Source of the DNA: Lachnospiraceae bacterium
Lineage (GTDB): Bacteria; Bacillota; Clostridia; Lachnospirales; Lachnospiraceae
NCBI GenBank assembly: GCA_009779895.1
Contig: WRBB01000007.1
Coordinates: 1-64,000 of the forward strand
Direction: 5' to 3'
Length of the DNA stretch: 64,000 nucleotides
The translations under genes and the position numbers were made by a program. Numbering within the stretch: position 1 is the stretch's first letter; each line of letters opens with the position of its first letter. Under the pieces are notes generated by a model. That model was not told where the DNA came from and searched no databases. It was given only the letters and a program-made list of their open reading frames with translations. This document shows, in pieces, positions 35,448 to 44,251 of the stretch.

Positions 35448-36446
35448 TTACCGTTTGCGATTCTTTTGCATATCAATCACAACCGCACCCACAATAATCA
35501 TACCTTGAACAATTTGTTGCACATAAGCATCAATACCCAACAAGGTAAACCCATTGGTCAAGGTTCCTAAAATCAAAGCACCCACTACGACACCCCATAC
35601 TTTGCCAACGCCACCGCCATGGCTGGTTCCACCAATTGTAGCCGCCGCAATCGCTGTTGTTTCAAACATCGTACCTGCTGCCGGTTGAATGGAGCCACCG
35701 GTTCTACCAATAAAAATCAAAGCCGAAATCGCCGCAAACACACCGGGAATTACATAAACCCAAACCAAAGCCCTTTTTACTTTGATACCTGAAATCTCCG
35801 CCGCTTCAACATTACCACCAATGGCATAGACACTTTTGCCAAAGGTTGTAAAGTTCATCAAAACCCAAATAAAAAATACACATATTGCATAAATAACCAC
35901 CGGCATAGGGATATAACCAAAAATCCGCTCACCAAACATATTAATCGACGGATTGATATTGCTGATTGGCCTACCCTGCGAAACCATAAGGGCTGCTCCA
36001 CGAAAAGCAATCTGGCTGCCTAATGTAGCAATAAAAGGCGGAATAGACGTATAAGCTACCAAAGCACCATTAATAAAACCAATCAAAGCACCCACCAAAA
36101 TTGCCACAATGGCCGTCACAATCAATGGCGGCATCCCTAAATTCGGAAACACTCGATCCACAGCATCCGGACTTTGACTAATAATACCGGCGACGATTCC
36201 GGCAAAAGCCAGCGTAGAACCCACAGATAAGTCAATCCCCTTAGAAACCAAAACCACAAATATCCCCAATGCCAAGATTCCAAAAATTGCAGATTGCGTT
36301 AATAAATTCAAAATATTATTTAATACCAGAAAATTGGAGTTCATCAAGGATAAACCTACAATCATAATGACCAAAACAATCATGATTAAATAATCTGATA
36401 GTAGCTCTTTTATACCTCTTGATTTCATCTTCTCTATCACTTTCAT
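35448..36446 (-). CDS. inositol/ribose-type ABC transporter permease
   Basis: A 332-residue RbsC-family permease with eight to ten spans and the conserved GIFVVLVSKGIDLSVGS motif and a later GRTGGSIQPAAGTMFE motif. These import monosaccharides or inositol in family-2 carbohydrate uptake systems. The ATG at 36446 follows AAAGGAG and starts seven bases after the stop of the ATPase gene; earlier in-frame ATG codons lie inside the ATPase gene. It forms a transporter with the genes at 36454-37980 and 38067-39029. Confidence 0.92.
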   Translation of the reverse strand: MKVIEKMKSRGIKELLSDYLIMIVLVIMIVGLSLMNSNFLVLNNILNLLTQSAIFGILALGIFVVLVSKGIDLSVGSTLAFAGIVAGIISQSPDAVDRVFPNLGMPPLIVTAIVAILVGALIGFINGALVAYTSIPPFIATLGSQIAFRGAALMVSQGRPISNINPSINMFGERIFGYIPMPVVIYAICVFFIWVLMNFTTFGKSVYAIGGNVEAAEISGIKVKRALVWVYVIPGVFAAISALIFIGRTGGSIQPAAGTMFETTAIAAATIGGTSHGGGVGKVWGVVVGALILGTLTNGFTLLGIDAYVQQIVQGMIIVGAVVIDMQKNRKR

Positions 36447-36453
36447 TTTTATA

Positions 36454-37980
36454 TTACTCCTTTGCAATTCCCTTGAAATCATTCTTCTCTTCACTGGCGT
36501 AAGCAAGCACCAATTCTTGACTGACATCCGCGTTATCTAAAATACCAGTAACCTTGCCCTCATGCATCACCACAATCCTATCACTCATTCCCAAGACCTC
36601 CGGCATATCTGAAGATACCATCAAAATGCACTTACCCTCTGCTGCCAACTTGGAAATATTGCGATGAATCTCTGACTTTGCACCCACATCAATACCCCTT
36701 GTAGGCTCATCTAAAATCAAAATATCCGGATCCGTTAAAAGCCATTTGGCAATCAAGGATTTTTGTTGATTACCACCGCTCAAATTCATAATCCTCGTTT
36801 CACCACTTGGTGTTTTTACCGTAAGTTTTTTAATATATGCATCAGAATCTTGTTTCATGTTTTTGACTTTCAACAATCCTATCTTATTTGCATAATCCTT
36901 AATGGAACCAGATAAGATATTATCACTTACCGACAACATCGGAAACAGCCCCGTCTTTCGCCTGTCTTCCGTCAAAAAAGCAAAACCATTTCTAATTGCA
37001 TCTTTTGCACTTTTATTTTCTATTTCTTTGTTATTTAAATAAATTTTTCCTTTTACTTTATGCCGTACCCCAAACAACGTTTCCATTACCTCTGAACGAC
37101 CTGCTCCAACCAAACCGGCAAAACCCAAGATTTCACCTCGACGCAAGACAAAACTTACGTTATCGAACACCTTGCCATCTGATAACTTCTCTACTTCTAA
37201 AACAACTTCACCCAATTCCACGGTCTCTTTGGGATACAACTCATCCAACGCACGGCCTACCATAAAACGAATCATATCATCTGTTGTTGTATCAGCCACG
37301 TCACGATCCGTCACATATTGTCCATCTCTAAAAACAGTTATGCGATCACAAATTTCCTTTATTTCTTCCAATTTATGAGAAATAAAAACTACGCTTCTAC
37401 CCTCTGCTTTCAGTTGGCGAATAATTTTAAATAACTGCGCCTTTTCTTTATCTGTCAAAGATGACGTGGGTTCGTCCATAATAATTAACTTGGCATCGTA
37501 AGAAATCGCTTTCGCAATTTCCACCATTTGCATCTTCGCCACCGTCAACTTCTTGATTTGCATGGTTGGGTCTACAGAAAGACCAATACGATCCAATACT
37601 TCTGTGGTCATTGTAGCCATTTTTTTATGATTCACAAGGCCCAATGCATTTTTCGGTTCTCTACCAAGCCAAATGTTTTCCATGATACTTCTTTCACGAA
37701 CCGGTGTCAGTTCTTGATGTATCATAGAAATACCCCGCTCAATGGATTTCAAAATACTATTATCCTGAAACACCTGGCCATCAAACCAGATTTCACCGCC
37801 GCTTGGTTGGTACATACCAATGATACATTTCATTAGGGTAGATTTGCCAGCACCATTCTCACCCAACACACAATGCACTTCACCCTTGTTAATTGTCAAA
37901 TGAATTTTATCTAAAGCTTTTACGCCGGGAAACTCCTTTGACATGTCCGTTATCTTTAGTAAAACCTCTCCATTTGCCAT
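36454..37980 (-). CDS. inositol/ribose-type ABC transporter ATPase (double domain)
   Basis: A 508-residue RbsA/MglA-type protein with two ATPase halves. The first has LGENGAGKSTLMK (about 38-50), LTVAKMQMVEIAKA and LIIMDEPTSSLTD. The second has GLVGAGRSEVMET in place of a classical Walker A and a good LSGGNQQKSLIAKWL signature with LILDEPTRGIDVG. This asymmetry is normal for the family. It powers the permease encoded next to it. AGAAAGGTT precedes the ATG. It lies downstream of the binding-protein gene, separated by a hairpin at 38005-38057 that probably lowers its expression relative to the binding protein. Confidence 0.95.
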   Translation of the reverse strand: MANGEVLLKITDMSKEFPGVKALDKIHLTINKGEVHCVLGENGAGKSTLMKCIIGMYQPSGGEIWFDGQVFQDNSILKSIERGISMIHQELTPVRERSIMENIWLGREPKNALGLVNHKKMATMTTEVLDRIGLSVDPTMQIKKLTVAKMQMVEIAKAISYDAKLIIMDEPTSSLTDKEKAQLFKIIRQLKAEGRSVVFISHKLEEIKEICDRITVFRDGQYVTDRDVADTTTDDMIRFMVGRALDELYPKETVELGEVVLEVEKLSDGKVFDNVSFVLRRGEILGFAGLVGAGRSEVMETLFGVRHKVKGKIYLNNKEIENKSAKDAIRNGFAFLTEDRRKTGLFPMLSVSDNILSGSIKDYANKIGLLKVKNMKQDSDAYIKKLTVKTPSGETRIMNLSGGNQQKSLIAKWLLTDPDILILDEPTRGIDVGAKSEIHRNISKLAAEGKCILMVSSDMPEVLGMSDRIVVMHEGKVTGILDNADVSQELVLAYASEEKNDFKGIAKE

Positions 37981-38004
37981 AACCTTTCTCTCTTTCTTTA
38001 TCCT

Positions 38005-38057
38005 AAAAATCCTCCCAAAATTTCCAAGCTGTTTTATGTCTTTTCGAGAGGATTTTT
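38005..38057 (-). terminator. stem-loop after the binding-protein gene (partial terminator)
   Basis: 10-bp inverted repeat (AAAAATCCTC / GAGGATTTTT) around a 33-base loop between the binding protein and the ATPase gene. Such stems stabilise the binding-protein mRNA or reduce read-through. Confidence 0.5.
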
Positions 38058-38066
38058 CTTATATTT

Positions 38067-39029
38067 CTATCTGAACTCGTCGATATTTTCTTGTGTTACC
38101 AATCGAAAATCAACCCATCTTACACTTTCTGGTGGCGCATTTCCTTCAAACACTTCAATCAAAATCTCCATGGCACCACGCCCTTGTCCCACTGCATCTT
38201 GAAATACCGTTGCAACCAAACCGCCATCCGCAACCGCATCCAAAGCATCCGGTGTTGCATCCAAGCCGATAATTAAAATATCTTCACGATTGTTGCTTCT
38301 TGTGGCCTGCAAAGCACCAAGTGCCATCTCATCATTGTTGGCAACAATTGCATTTAACGTATCACCAAAAGTAGAAATCCAGTTTTCAGCCAATGTAATT
38401 GCCAAATCTCTTTGCCACTGCGCTGTCTCCACTGCCAAAATCTCAATATCAGGGTATTCTTCTTCTATCACTTGCTGAACACCCTCTGTACGACTTACAG
38501 CACCTTCATTTCCCAAAATACCCATAGCAACCGCAATACCACCTTGCCCCTCAAGTAACTCACCGATAAATTCCATTTGCATGATACCACCGGTAATCTC
38601 ATTGGAACCTACATAATATACACCCGCAGGCATATTGTCTTCTTCACCGGCAAAGGGATTTCTATTGATAAAAACAAGAGGAATGCCCGCCTCTGTTGCT
38701 GCTCTTACAATCGGATCCATACCACTGGTATCCACAGGGATTACCACCAAAGCATCTACCCCGTTTTGAATCAAGGTATTCACCGCATCTTGCTGTGTCA
38801 ACAAATCCTCTCTTGCATTTTCCACACGCACTTCAAAGCCTTTTTCTTCTGCCGCTTCCTGCGCTGCATTTAAAATAAAGGTTTGAAATGTATCATTTAA
38901 ATTGTTAATCACATAACCAATCACCTTATCCTCACCTGCTCCCGAACCGCCGCCTGCACATCCAATCAAGGATAATGCCATAACACCAGCCAATACTACC
39001 CCAAATAATGTTCGTAAACTTTTTCTCAT
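38067..39029 (-). CDS. inositol/ribose-type ABC substrate-binding lipoprotein
   Basis: A 320-residue periplasmic-binding-protein type I lipoprotein. The signal peptide ends in the lipobox LSLIGC, then a Gly-rich linker. The body starts KVIGYVINNLNDTFQTFILN, has a conserved NTLIQNGVDALVVIPVD and NRNPFAGEED, and IIGLDATPDALDAV near the C-terminus. The pattern is close to inositol-binding IbpA proteins and other family-2 sugar binders. The ATG at 39029 follows AAAGGAG; an upstream in-frame ATG would remove this spacing. It is the first gene of the operon that continues to iolG. Confidence 0.92.
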   Translation of the reverse strand: MRKSLRTLFGVVLAGVMALSLIGCAGGGSGAGEDKVIGYVINNLNDTFQTFILNAAQEAAEEKGFEVRVENAREDLLTQQDAVNTLIQNGVDALVVIPVDTSGMDPIVRAATEAGIPLVFINRNPFAGEEDNMPAGVYYVGSNEITGGIMQMEFIGELLEGQGGIAVAMGILGNEGAVSRTEGVQQVIEEEYPDIEILAVETAQWQRDLAITLAENWISTFGDTLNAIVANNDEMALGALQATRSNNREDILIIGLDATPDALDAVADGGLVATVFQDAVGQGRGAMEILIEVFEGNAPPESVRWVDFRLVTQENIDEFR

Positions 39030-39060
39030 TTTAATACTACTCCTTTCGTTATACATCTGT

Positions 39061-39080
39061 GCATATTATGCGCATGATTT
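39061..39080. promoter_or_regulatory. LacI-type operator in the leader of the inositol operon
   Basis: Dyad centred on ATGCGCAT (39068-39075), flanked by TTATGCGCATGA. It lies in the leader between the promoter (39114-39142) and the binding-protein gene, and resembles the half sites at 39196-39223. Confidence 0.6.
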
Positions 39081-39113
39081 TTAAAAATACATGCATAATT
39101 TTCTTCTAAACAC

Positions 39114-39142
39114 ATAATAGCAATCCTTTTTTCGAATGTCAA
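39114..39142 (-). promoter_or_regulatory. promoter of the inositol transporter operon
   Basis: TTGACA (39142-39137) and TATTAT (39119-39114), 17-bp spacer, on the minus strand about 80 bases before the ATG at 39029. A near-consensus sigma-A promoter. Confidence 0.8.
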
Positions 39143-39195
39143 ATATAAAGTTTCACCTGTTTTTTAAGCATATTGCACAGATTGTAGTTGATTTA

Positions 39196-39223
39196 TTGCG
39201 CATAATATAATTTTTATGCGCAA
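39196..39223. promoter_or_regulatory. perfect inverted repeat, likely LacI-family operator pair
   Basis: TTGCGCATAA (39196-39205), 8-bp spacer, TTATGCGCAA (39214-39223): a perfect 10-bp inverted repeat. It lies between the divergent inositol operon and the LacI gene, with a related ATGCGCAT site at 39068-39075 and ATGCACAT near 39249-39256. Multiple sites suggest looping repression of both promoters. Confidence 0.75.
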
Positions 39224-39260
39224 ATATTGTTAAATTTTAATCAATTTTATGCACATTTCA

Positions 39261-39296
39261 TTGACTTATTACCCGACATGCTTTATGCTATATAAT
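39261..39296 (+). promoter_or_regulatory. promoter of the LacI-family regulator gene
   Basis: TTGACT (39261-39266) with TATGCT (39284-39289) at 17 bp; a better TATAAT at 39291-39296 is at 24 bp. One operator-like ATGCACAT overlaps its upstream side, which fits autoregulation. Confidence 0.55.
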
Positions 39297-39323
39297 AGAA
39301 TCTCATTTGGGAGGTATGATTTC

Positions 39324-40355
39324 ATGATAACAACGCAGGAACTTGCAAAACTAGCCGGTGTCAGCCAATCAACCGTGTCGAGAAGTTTAAACAACTCGCC
39401 GCGCATTTCCGCTACCACCAGAGAAAAAATACAAACACTAGCGAAACAACACGGCTACAACAACAAAAAAAAGATGCGCTTTTCTGCACATCCAAATAAT
39501 AACAATCGCAACGGCGGCATCGCCATTGTCATTGGTGCCGACCATATGCGGGCACCTTTAGAATTGTACTTAGAATACCTAACCAATGAAGTCATTCATC
39601 AAATTAACCACCATCAGTATTATGCTACTATTTTACCCTTTGATGCAAGCAACGAGTCCTTACAACACATTCAAGCCACCATTGACAACGGAGACATCAA
39701 AGGAGTCGTTATCATCTACCACGATTATCAAACGGCATTAGAAAAGTACCTGACTGCGATTCATATACCGCATATATACACCCAGTATTTCTCACGAACG
39801 ATGAAAAAAAATCTAAACATCATAGACGTTGACCACTTTACCGGCGGCGCACTTGCTACAAACCATCTTATTTCACTGGGGCATAAACGCATCTGCACTC
39901 TAACAAACAGCGGCAGTGACTTCGACGAACGAACAGACGGGTATCTGTCTGCCTTAAAAAAACATGGTCTGCCCATCCACCCCGAGTGGATTATCCATAC
40001 CGGAAACACTTATGAAAACGGTTATAATACCATCACCAAACATTGGGACGCCTTACAAAATTGCACTGCTTTTTTTGCACAAACCGACCTGGTTGGAATC
40101 GCTGTGATTAATTTTTTAAAAGACCAAGGATTTTCGGTTCCTGCGCAATATTCCGTCATTGGCTTTGACGGTATTTCAGAGGGCGCTTATTGCCGTCCTG
40201 AACTCACCACTATTTTACAACCCACCTTTGCCATTGCCGAAACCAGCCTAAAACGACTGACTTATTTAATCGAACACCAAGACAACGGCGCTTCACATTC
40301 TTTTGTGCCACCTCAGCTTTTTGTACGAAAGTCTACAGCAAAGGCCGTAGAATAG
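39324..40355 (+). CDS. LacI-family transcriptional regulator of the inositol operon
   Basis: A 343-residue repressor. Residues 1-25 form the HTH (TTQELAKLAGVSQSTVSRSL), followed by the hinge region and a sugar-binding core with GFDGISEG near the C-terminus (about 288-295). The ATG at 39324 follows GGGAGG by nine bases; an open frame upstream of it is not used. It is divergent from the binding-protein operon and separated by inverted-repeat operators (39061-39223), so it most likely represses inositol uptake and dissimilation. Its 3' end overlaps the convergent histidine kinase gene by 23 bp. Ligand is inferred as an inositol or its derivative. Confidence 0.9.
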   Translation: MITTQELAKLAGVSQSTVSRSLNNSPRISATTREKIQTLAKQHGYNNKKKMRFSAHPNNNNRNGGIAIVIGADHMRAPLELYLEYLTNEVIHQINHHQYYATILPFDASNESLQHIQATIDNGDIKGVVIIYHDYQTALEKYLTAIHIPHIYTQYFSRTMKKNLNIIDVDHFTGGALATNHLISLGHKRICTLTNSGSDFDERTDGYLSALKKHGLPIHPEWIIHTGNTYENGYNTITKHWDALQNCTAFFAQTDLVGIAVINFLKDQGFSVPAQYSVIGFDGISEGAYCRPELTTILQPTFAIAETSLKRLTYLIEHQDNGASHSFVPPQLFVRKSTAKAVE

Positions 40356-42903
40356 CATCTAATCTGGCAATATCAAGGGGTTTCGCAAGAAACCCTTGAA
40401 AACCGTGACGATAAAACATTTCTTCCGTTTCTTTTGTTGCATCTCCCGTCAAGGCAATCATCGGTATTTCCTTGGCATATAAACTACCTAGTCCACGGAT
40501 TTTTTCTGCCGTCTCCAAACCATCCATTCCTGGCATATTATAATCCATAAAAATCATAGCATACATGAACTTTTCCTCTTGCATTCGCACAACAGCTTCT
40601 TGCCCACTCGTCACACAATCGACTTTGATGTTTTTATGACGACCAATTAAAACCCGTGCCATATCAAGATTTGTCTGATTATCATCTACCACCAACATTC
40701 TCATATCAGTGCTACCCGGTACAGACTTTTTCACTTCTTGCAATTCATCTCGCACCCACTTTCTCAATATGCCATCCAATTCTGCAATATCAATGGGTTT
40801 GGCCAAAAAACCTTGAAAGCCATGCTTACAAAACATTTCTTTGTTTCCGCTAATCGCATTTGCCGTCAAAGCAATCACCGGTATTTCCTCGGCATATGAA
40901 CTACCCAGCCCACGAATCTCTTTCATCACCTCTATACCATCCATCTCCGGCATCATATAATCCATAAAAACCGCAGCATAGATTGGCTTAGCGTTTTTTA
41001 TTCGCACGATGGCCTCTTGCCCGGTCGTCACACAATCGACCTGCAATTTATAACGTTCTAGCAAACCTTTTGCAACGTCTAAATTCGTTCTAAAATCATC
41101 TACCACAAGCACGTTTGCATAACTTAAATCAATCGGTTGTAACTTACCGGCATCATCTCTTTTTTCTTCTATATACTGAAATTTTTGTAGTTTCTCAACA
41201 AGCGTAGCACCCAACGTTACATCATTTACAAAACCTTGTTTAATACGAACACGAAAGGCACTTCCCTTACCATATTCACTCTCAACCTCTATGCTACCAT
41301 CCATCAGCTCTACCAATCGTTTGGTAATAGACAAACCCAAACCGGTTCCCTCAATTCTACGATTCGCCTTGGTATCCACTTGGCTGTAATCCGTAAATAA
41401 TTTCGCCATATCAGATTCACGGATACCAATTCCCGTATCACACACCGCAATATCCAACCAAACTTGATTGCGCCCTGCCATTTCCGCCCGAATACATAGA
41501 GACACCATTCCTTTGCGGGTATATTTTAAAGCATTGCTCAATAAATTGTTTAAAATCTGTTTCACTCGCAAATCATCACCATGTAATGTAGCAAATAAAG
41601 ATGCTTCTATATCCAACGCAAAAGTAATGGGTTTTTCGCCAATCCGAAGAACATTTAAGGTAATTGCATCATTGATTAAGCTCGCTGTATCATAATCCAC
41701 CGGCGTAAGCTCCAATTTGCCCGATTCTATTTTGGAAATATCTAAAATACCATTCACAATACTAAGTAAGGTAAGCCCTGCCGTCCTGATTTTCTTAACA
41801 TAATCAGAATGATCTTTGACCGTATCCTCCATTAGCATCAAATCCGTCAAACCAACTACGACATTTAAAGGCGTTCTCATTTCATGGCTCATATTAGCCA
41901 AAAAACGACTCTTGGTAAGGGATGCCTCTTCTGCTACCTTACGCAAACGATCCACTTCGTCATAGGGCTTTTTAATGATAATCGCTGCAATCAACGAGGT
42001 AATCACACCCAAAACCAAGGCAATTGCACCAATCAAAGTCATACCACCCGGCACCTCCCGCAGCGGGCTTTCCGCTTTTGGTGTCACAACACCCAAAAAC
42101 CAACCCTCATTAGATGCTGTAATCGGGCGAAAGGCCACAAAACGCGGTTCCCCGCCGATGCTATAATGCCCAATCCCCCGCTCACCGGCCAAACCACGCA
42201 ACCGCACCTCAGCTGCTCCTTCATAGGCACTATCCACCTTAGACAATTCAATCAGGTTCATTCGTGTATCTACCCAATCCCGATGATAATTTACAATCAT
42301 AACCCCCTCTGCATCATCCACAAAAACATGACCGGATTCATAAATGCGAAACCCATCCATCAGATCATTGAAATAATGGCCGGAAATCGCCACCGCCAAA
42401 ACAAAACCATCACGCATAGGTGCTGACACATACATCACAAGCGGGCTATAGGCAACACGTTTTGTGGTTGAAATGCCTTGATTTCCCGCAAATGCCGACT
42501 CCATAAAAGATTCTCTATACAAGCGCTCCGGCAATATAATATCACCAAAGGATGCAACCAAAGCCGATTCACTATAAATAGCCAAACTAATAAACACAGG
42601 GTAGGCTTCATAAAAATAAGCCAATACCGCTTCCATATCTTCACCGACTTGATACACCAAATCAACATCTCGCGCCGCATCAGCAGTCATCATTTTTAAA
42701 ATACGTATTTCTGCCGATAGATATTTATCAGCCATATCCGCAACTGCCAATAAGTCATGCTCAATTGAAGTGCTTAAATTATTTCTTAAAAAGCGCGTTC
42801 CCATGGCGAGACTAAACACAATAATCACAACGGTAATCGCTATAATTGCTGCAACAATGCGAAGATACATCGCCTTATGGGCTTCGTTTCTACGTTTCAA
42901 CAT
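40333..42903 (-). CDS. hybrid sensor histidine kinase with Cache sensor and two receiver domains
   Basis: An 856-residue membrane kinase. A span near residues 12-33 and another near 285-310 bracket an extracellular dCache-like sensor domain. The kinase core has the H-box MSHEMRTPLNVVVGL (near 336) and G-boxes VCDTGIGI and GTGLGL. Two receiver domains follow, the first with LVVDDFRTNLD and MDYMMPEMDG, the second with LVVDDNQTNLD and MDYNMPGMDG. No DNA-binding or output domain is present, so a separate partner must take the signal. A very strong AAGGAGGCAAGGAGG precedes the ATG at 42903. It overlaps the end of the malic enzyme gene by 14 bases. Confidence 0.92.
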   Translation of the reverse strand: MLKRRNEAHKAMYLRIVAAIIAITVVIIVFSLAMGTRFLRNNLSTSIEHDLLAVADMADKYLSAEIRILKMMTADAARDVDLVYQVGEDMEAVLAYFYEAYPVFISLAIYSESALVASFGDIILPERLYRESFMESAFAGNQGISTTKRVAYSPLVMYVSAPMRDGFVLAVAISGHYFNDLMDGFRIYESGHVFVDDAEGVMIVNYHRDWVDTRMNLIELSKVDSAYEGAAEVRLRGLAGERGIGHYSIGGEPRFVAFRPITASNEGWFLGVVTPKAESPLREVPGGMTLIGAIALVLGVITSLIAAIIIKKPYDEVDRLRKVAEEASLTKSRFLANMSHEMRTPLNVVVGLTDLMLMEDTVKDHSDYVKKIRTAGLTLLSIVNGILDISKIESGKLELTPVDYDTASLINDAITLNVLRIGEKPITFALDIEASLFATLHGDDLRVKQILNNLLSNALKYTRKGMVSLCIRAEMAGRNQVWLDIAVCDTGIGIRESDMAKLFTDYSQVDTKANRRIEGTGLGLSITKRLVELMDGSIEVESEYGKGSAFRVRIKQGFVNDVTLGATLVEKLQKFQYIEEKRDDAGKLQPIDLSYANVLVVDDFRTNLDVAKGLLERYKLQVDCVTTGQEAIVRIKNAKPIYAAVFMDYMMPEMDGIEVMKEIRGLGSSYAEEIPVIALTANAISGNKEMFCKHGFQGFLAKPIDIAELDGILRKWVRDELQEVKKSVPGSTDMRMLVVDDNQTNLDMARVLIGRHKNIKVDCVTSGQEAVVRMQEEKFMYAMIFMDYNMPGMDGLETAEKIRGLGSLYAKEIPMIALTGDATKETEEMFYRHGFQGFLAKPLDIARLDAILRPLL

Positions 42904-44080
42904 CCGTCTCCCTCCTTGCCTCCTTTATCGCTTTGGCAGCACATGCTACCGCCTCCGCCACTTTTGGAACCACTGCTTGATCCAAAGCACTTGGAATAAT
43001 ATAATCAACGGACAACTCTTCTTCTGTAACTTGGGCAGCGATTGCATAAGCTGCTGCCAACAACATTTCTTCATGAATCACACGAGCACGCACATCAAAA
43101 GCACCCCGAAAAATACCGGGGAATGCCAAAACATTATTAATTTGATTGGGAAAGTCGCTGCGTCCTGTACCTACAATAAAAGCTCCATGAGAAATTGCCG
43201 CTTCCGGCATAATCTCCGGCACGGGATTGGCCATCGGAAATAAAATCGGTTTCTCATTCATGGAACGAATCATCTCTCCTGTCACAATCCCCGGTGCAGA
43301 TACACCAATGAAAACATCCGCCCCTTTCATCGCCTCTGCCAAACCACCTTGCAGTTTATTCACATTAGTAAGCTTTGCCATTGCAGCATGAATCGGACGC
43401 AAAGCATCATCACCCGCACAAAGAATCCCATAGCGGTCACATAAAATAATATCTTTCAAACCAAGGGATAATAATAATTTTGTAATCCCAATCCCCGCGG
43501 CGCCTGCTCCATTAATCACCACACTTGCCTCTTTTGGACTTTTACCTGCAAGTTTTAAAGCATTCAATAAAGCCGCCAATACTACCACCGCCGTCCCATG
43601 CTGATCATCATGGAAAATCGGAATATCACAGCACCCTTGCAATCGTTCCTCTATTTCAAAGCAACGTGGTGCTGCAATGTCTTCTAAGTTAATACCGCCA
43701 AAACTGCCTGCCAATAATCGAACTGTATTTACAATCTCATCTACACTTTGCGAACGAATACAAAGGGGAATCGCATCTACACCGGCAAAAGCCTTAAACA
43801 AAGCACATTTACCCTCCATAACCGGCATACCCGCCTCTGGCCCAATATCACCCAAGCCCAAGACTGCCGAACCATCCGTAATTACCGCCACCAAATTGCC
43901 GCGCCGTGTCAATTCATAACTTTTATTGATGTCTTTTTGTATCTCTAAACAAGGTGCCGCAACACCCGGCGTATAAGACAATGACAAATCATCACGGGTT
44001 TTTAAAGGAACCCGACAAATCACCTCTATTTTTCCTTGCCACTCTTGATGTTTTTTCAGCGATTCGGTTGCGTAATCCAT
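42890..44080 (-). CDS. NAD(P)-dependent malic enzyme
   Basis: A 396-residue bacterial malic enzyme, converting malate to pyruvate and CO2. It has SLSYTPGVAAPCLEI (about 34-48), GDIGPEAGMPVMEGKCALFKAF-type loop near 81, and the metal-binding DDQHGTAVVVLAAL (near 156), with the nucleotide fold INGAGAAGIGITKLL (near 185). A serine at 338 or so, before NQINNVLAFPGIF, completes the site. The ATG at 44080 follows AAGGGGG. A longer reading to 44152 is not supported by a ribosome site. It precedes the hybrid kinase and may share its mRNA. Confidence 0.93.
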   Translation of the reverse strand: MDYATESLKKHQEWQGKIEVICRVPLKTRDDLSLSYTPGVAAPCLEIQKDINKSYELTRRGNLVAVITDGSAVLGLGDIGPEAGMPVMEGKCALFKAFAGVDAIPLCIRSQSVDEIVNTVRLLAGSFGGINLEDIAAPRCFEIEERLQGCCDIPIFHDDQHGTAVVVLAALLNALKLAGKSPKEASVVINGAGAAGIGITKLLLSLGLKDIILCDRYGILCAGDDALRPIHAAMAKLTNVNKLQGGLAEAMKGADVFIGVSAPGIVTGEMIRSMNEKPILFPMANPVPEIMPEAAISHGAFIVGTGRSDFPNQINNVLAFPGIFRGAFDVRARVIHEEMLLAAAYAIAAQVTEEELSVDYIIPSALDQAVVPKVAEAVACAAKAIKEARRETDVET

Positions 44081-44251
44081 TCTAAAAACCCCCTTGATTT
44101 CTTTGCATTCCTTAGTCTCATTACTACTATTATATAAAAATATCATATTCATATTTTAATGTCAAAACGAAACAGCGAAAAAAAGCCTTGGAATATAAAA
44201 CGTGCTTCTGATATGATATATAATAACAATTACCCGAAAAGGAGGTTTCGA

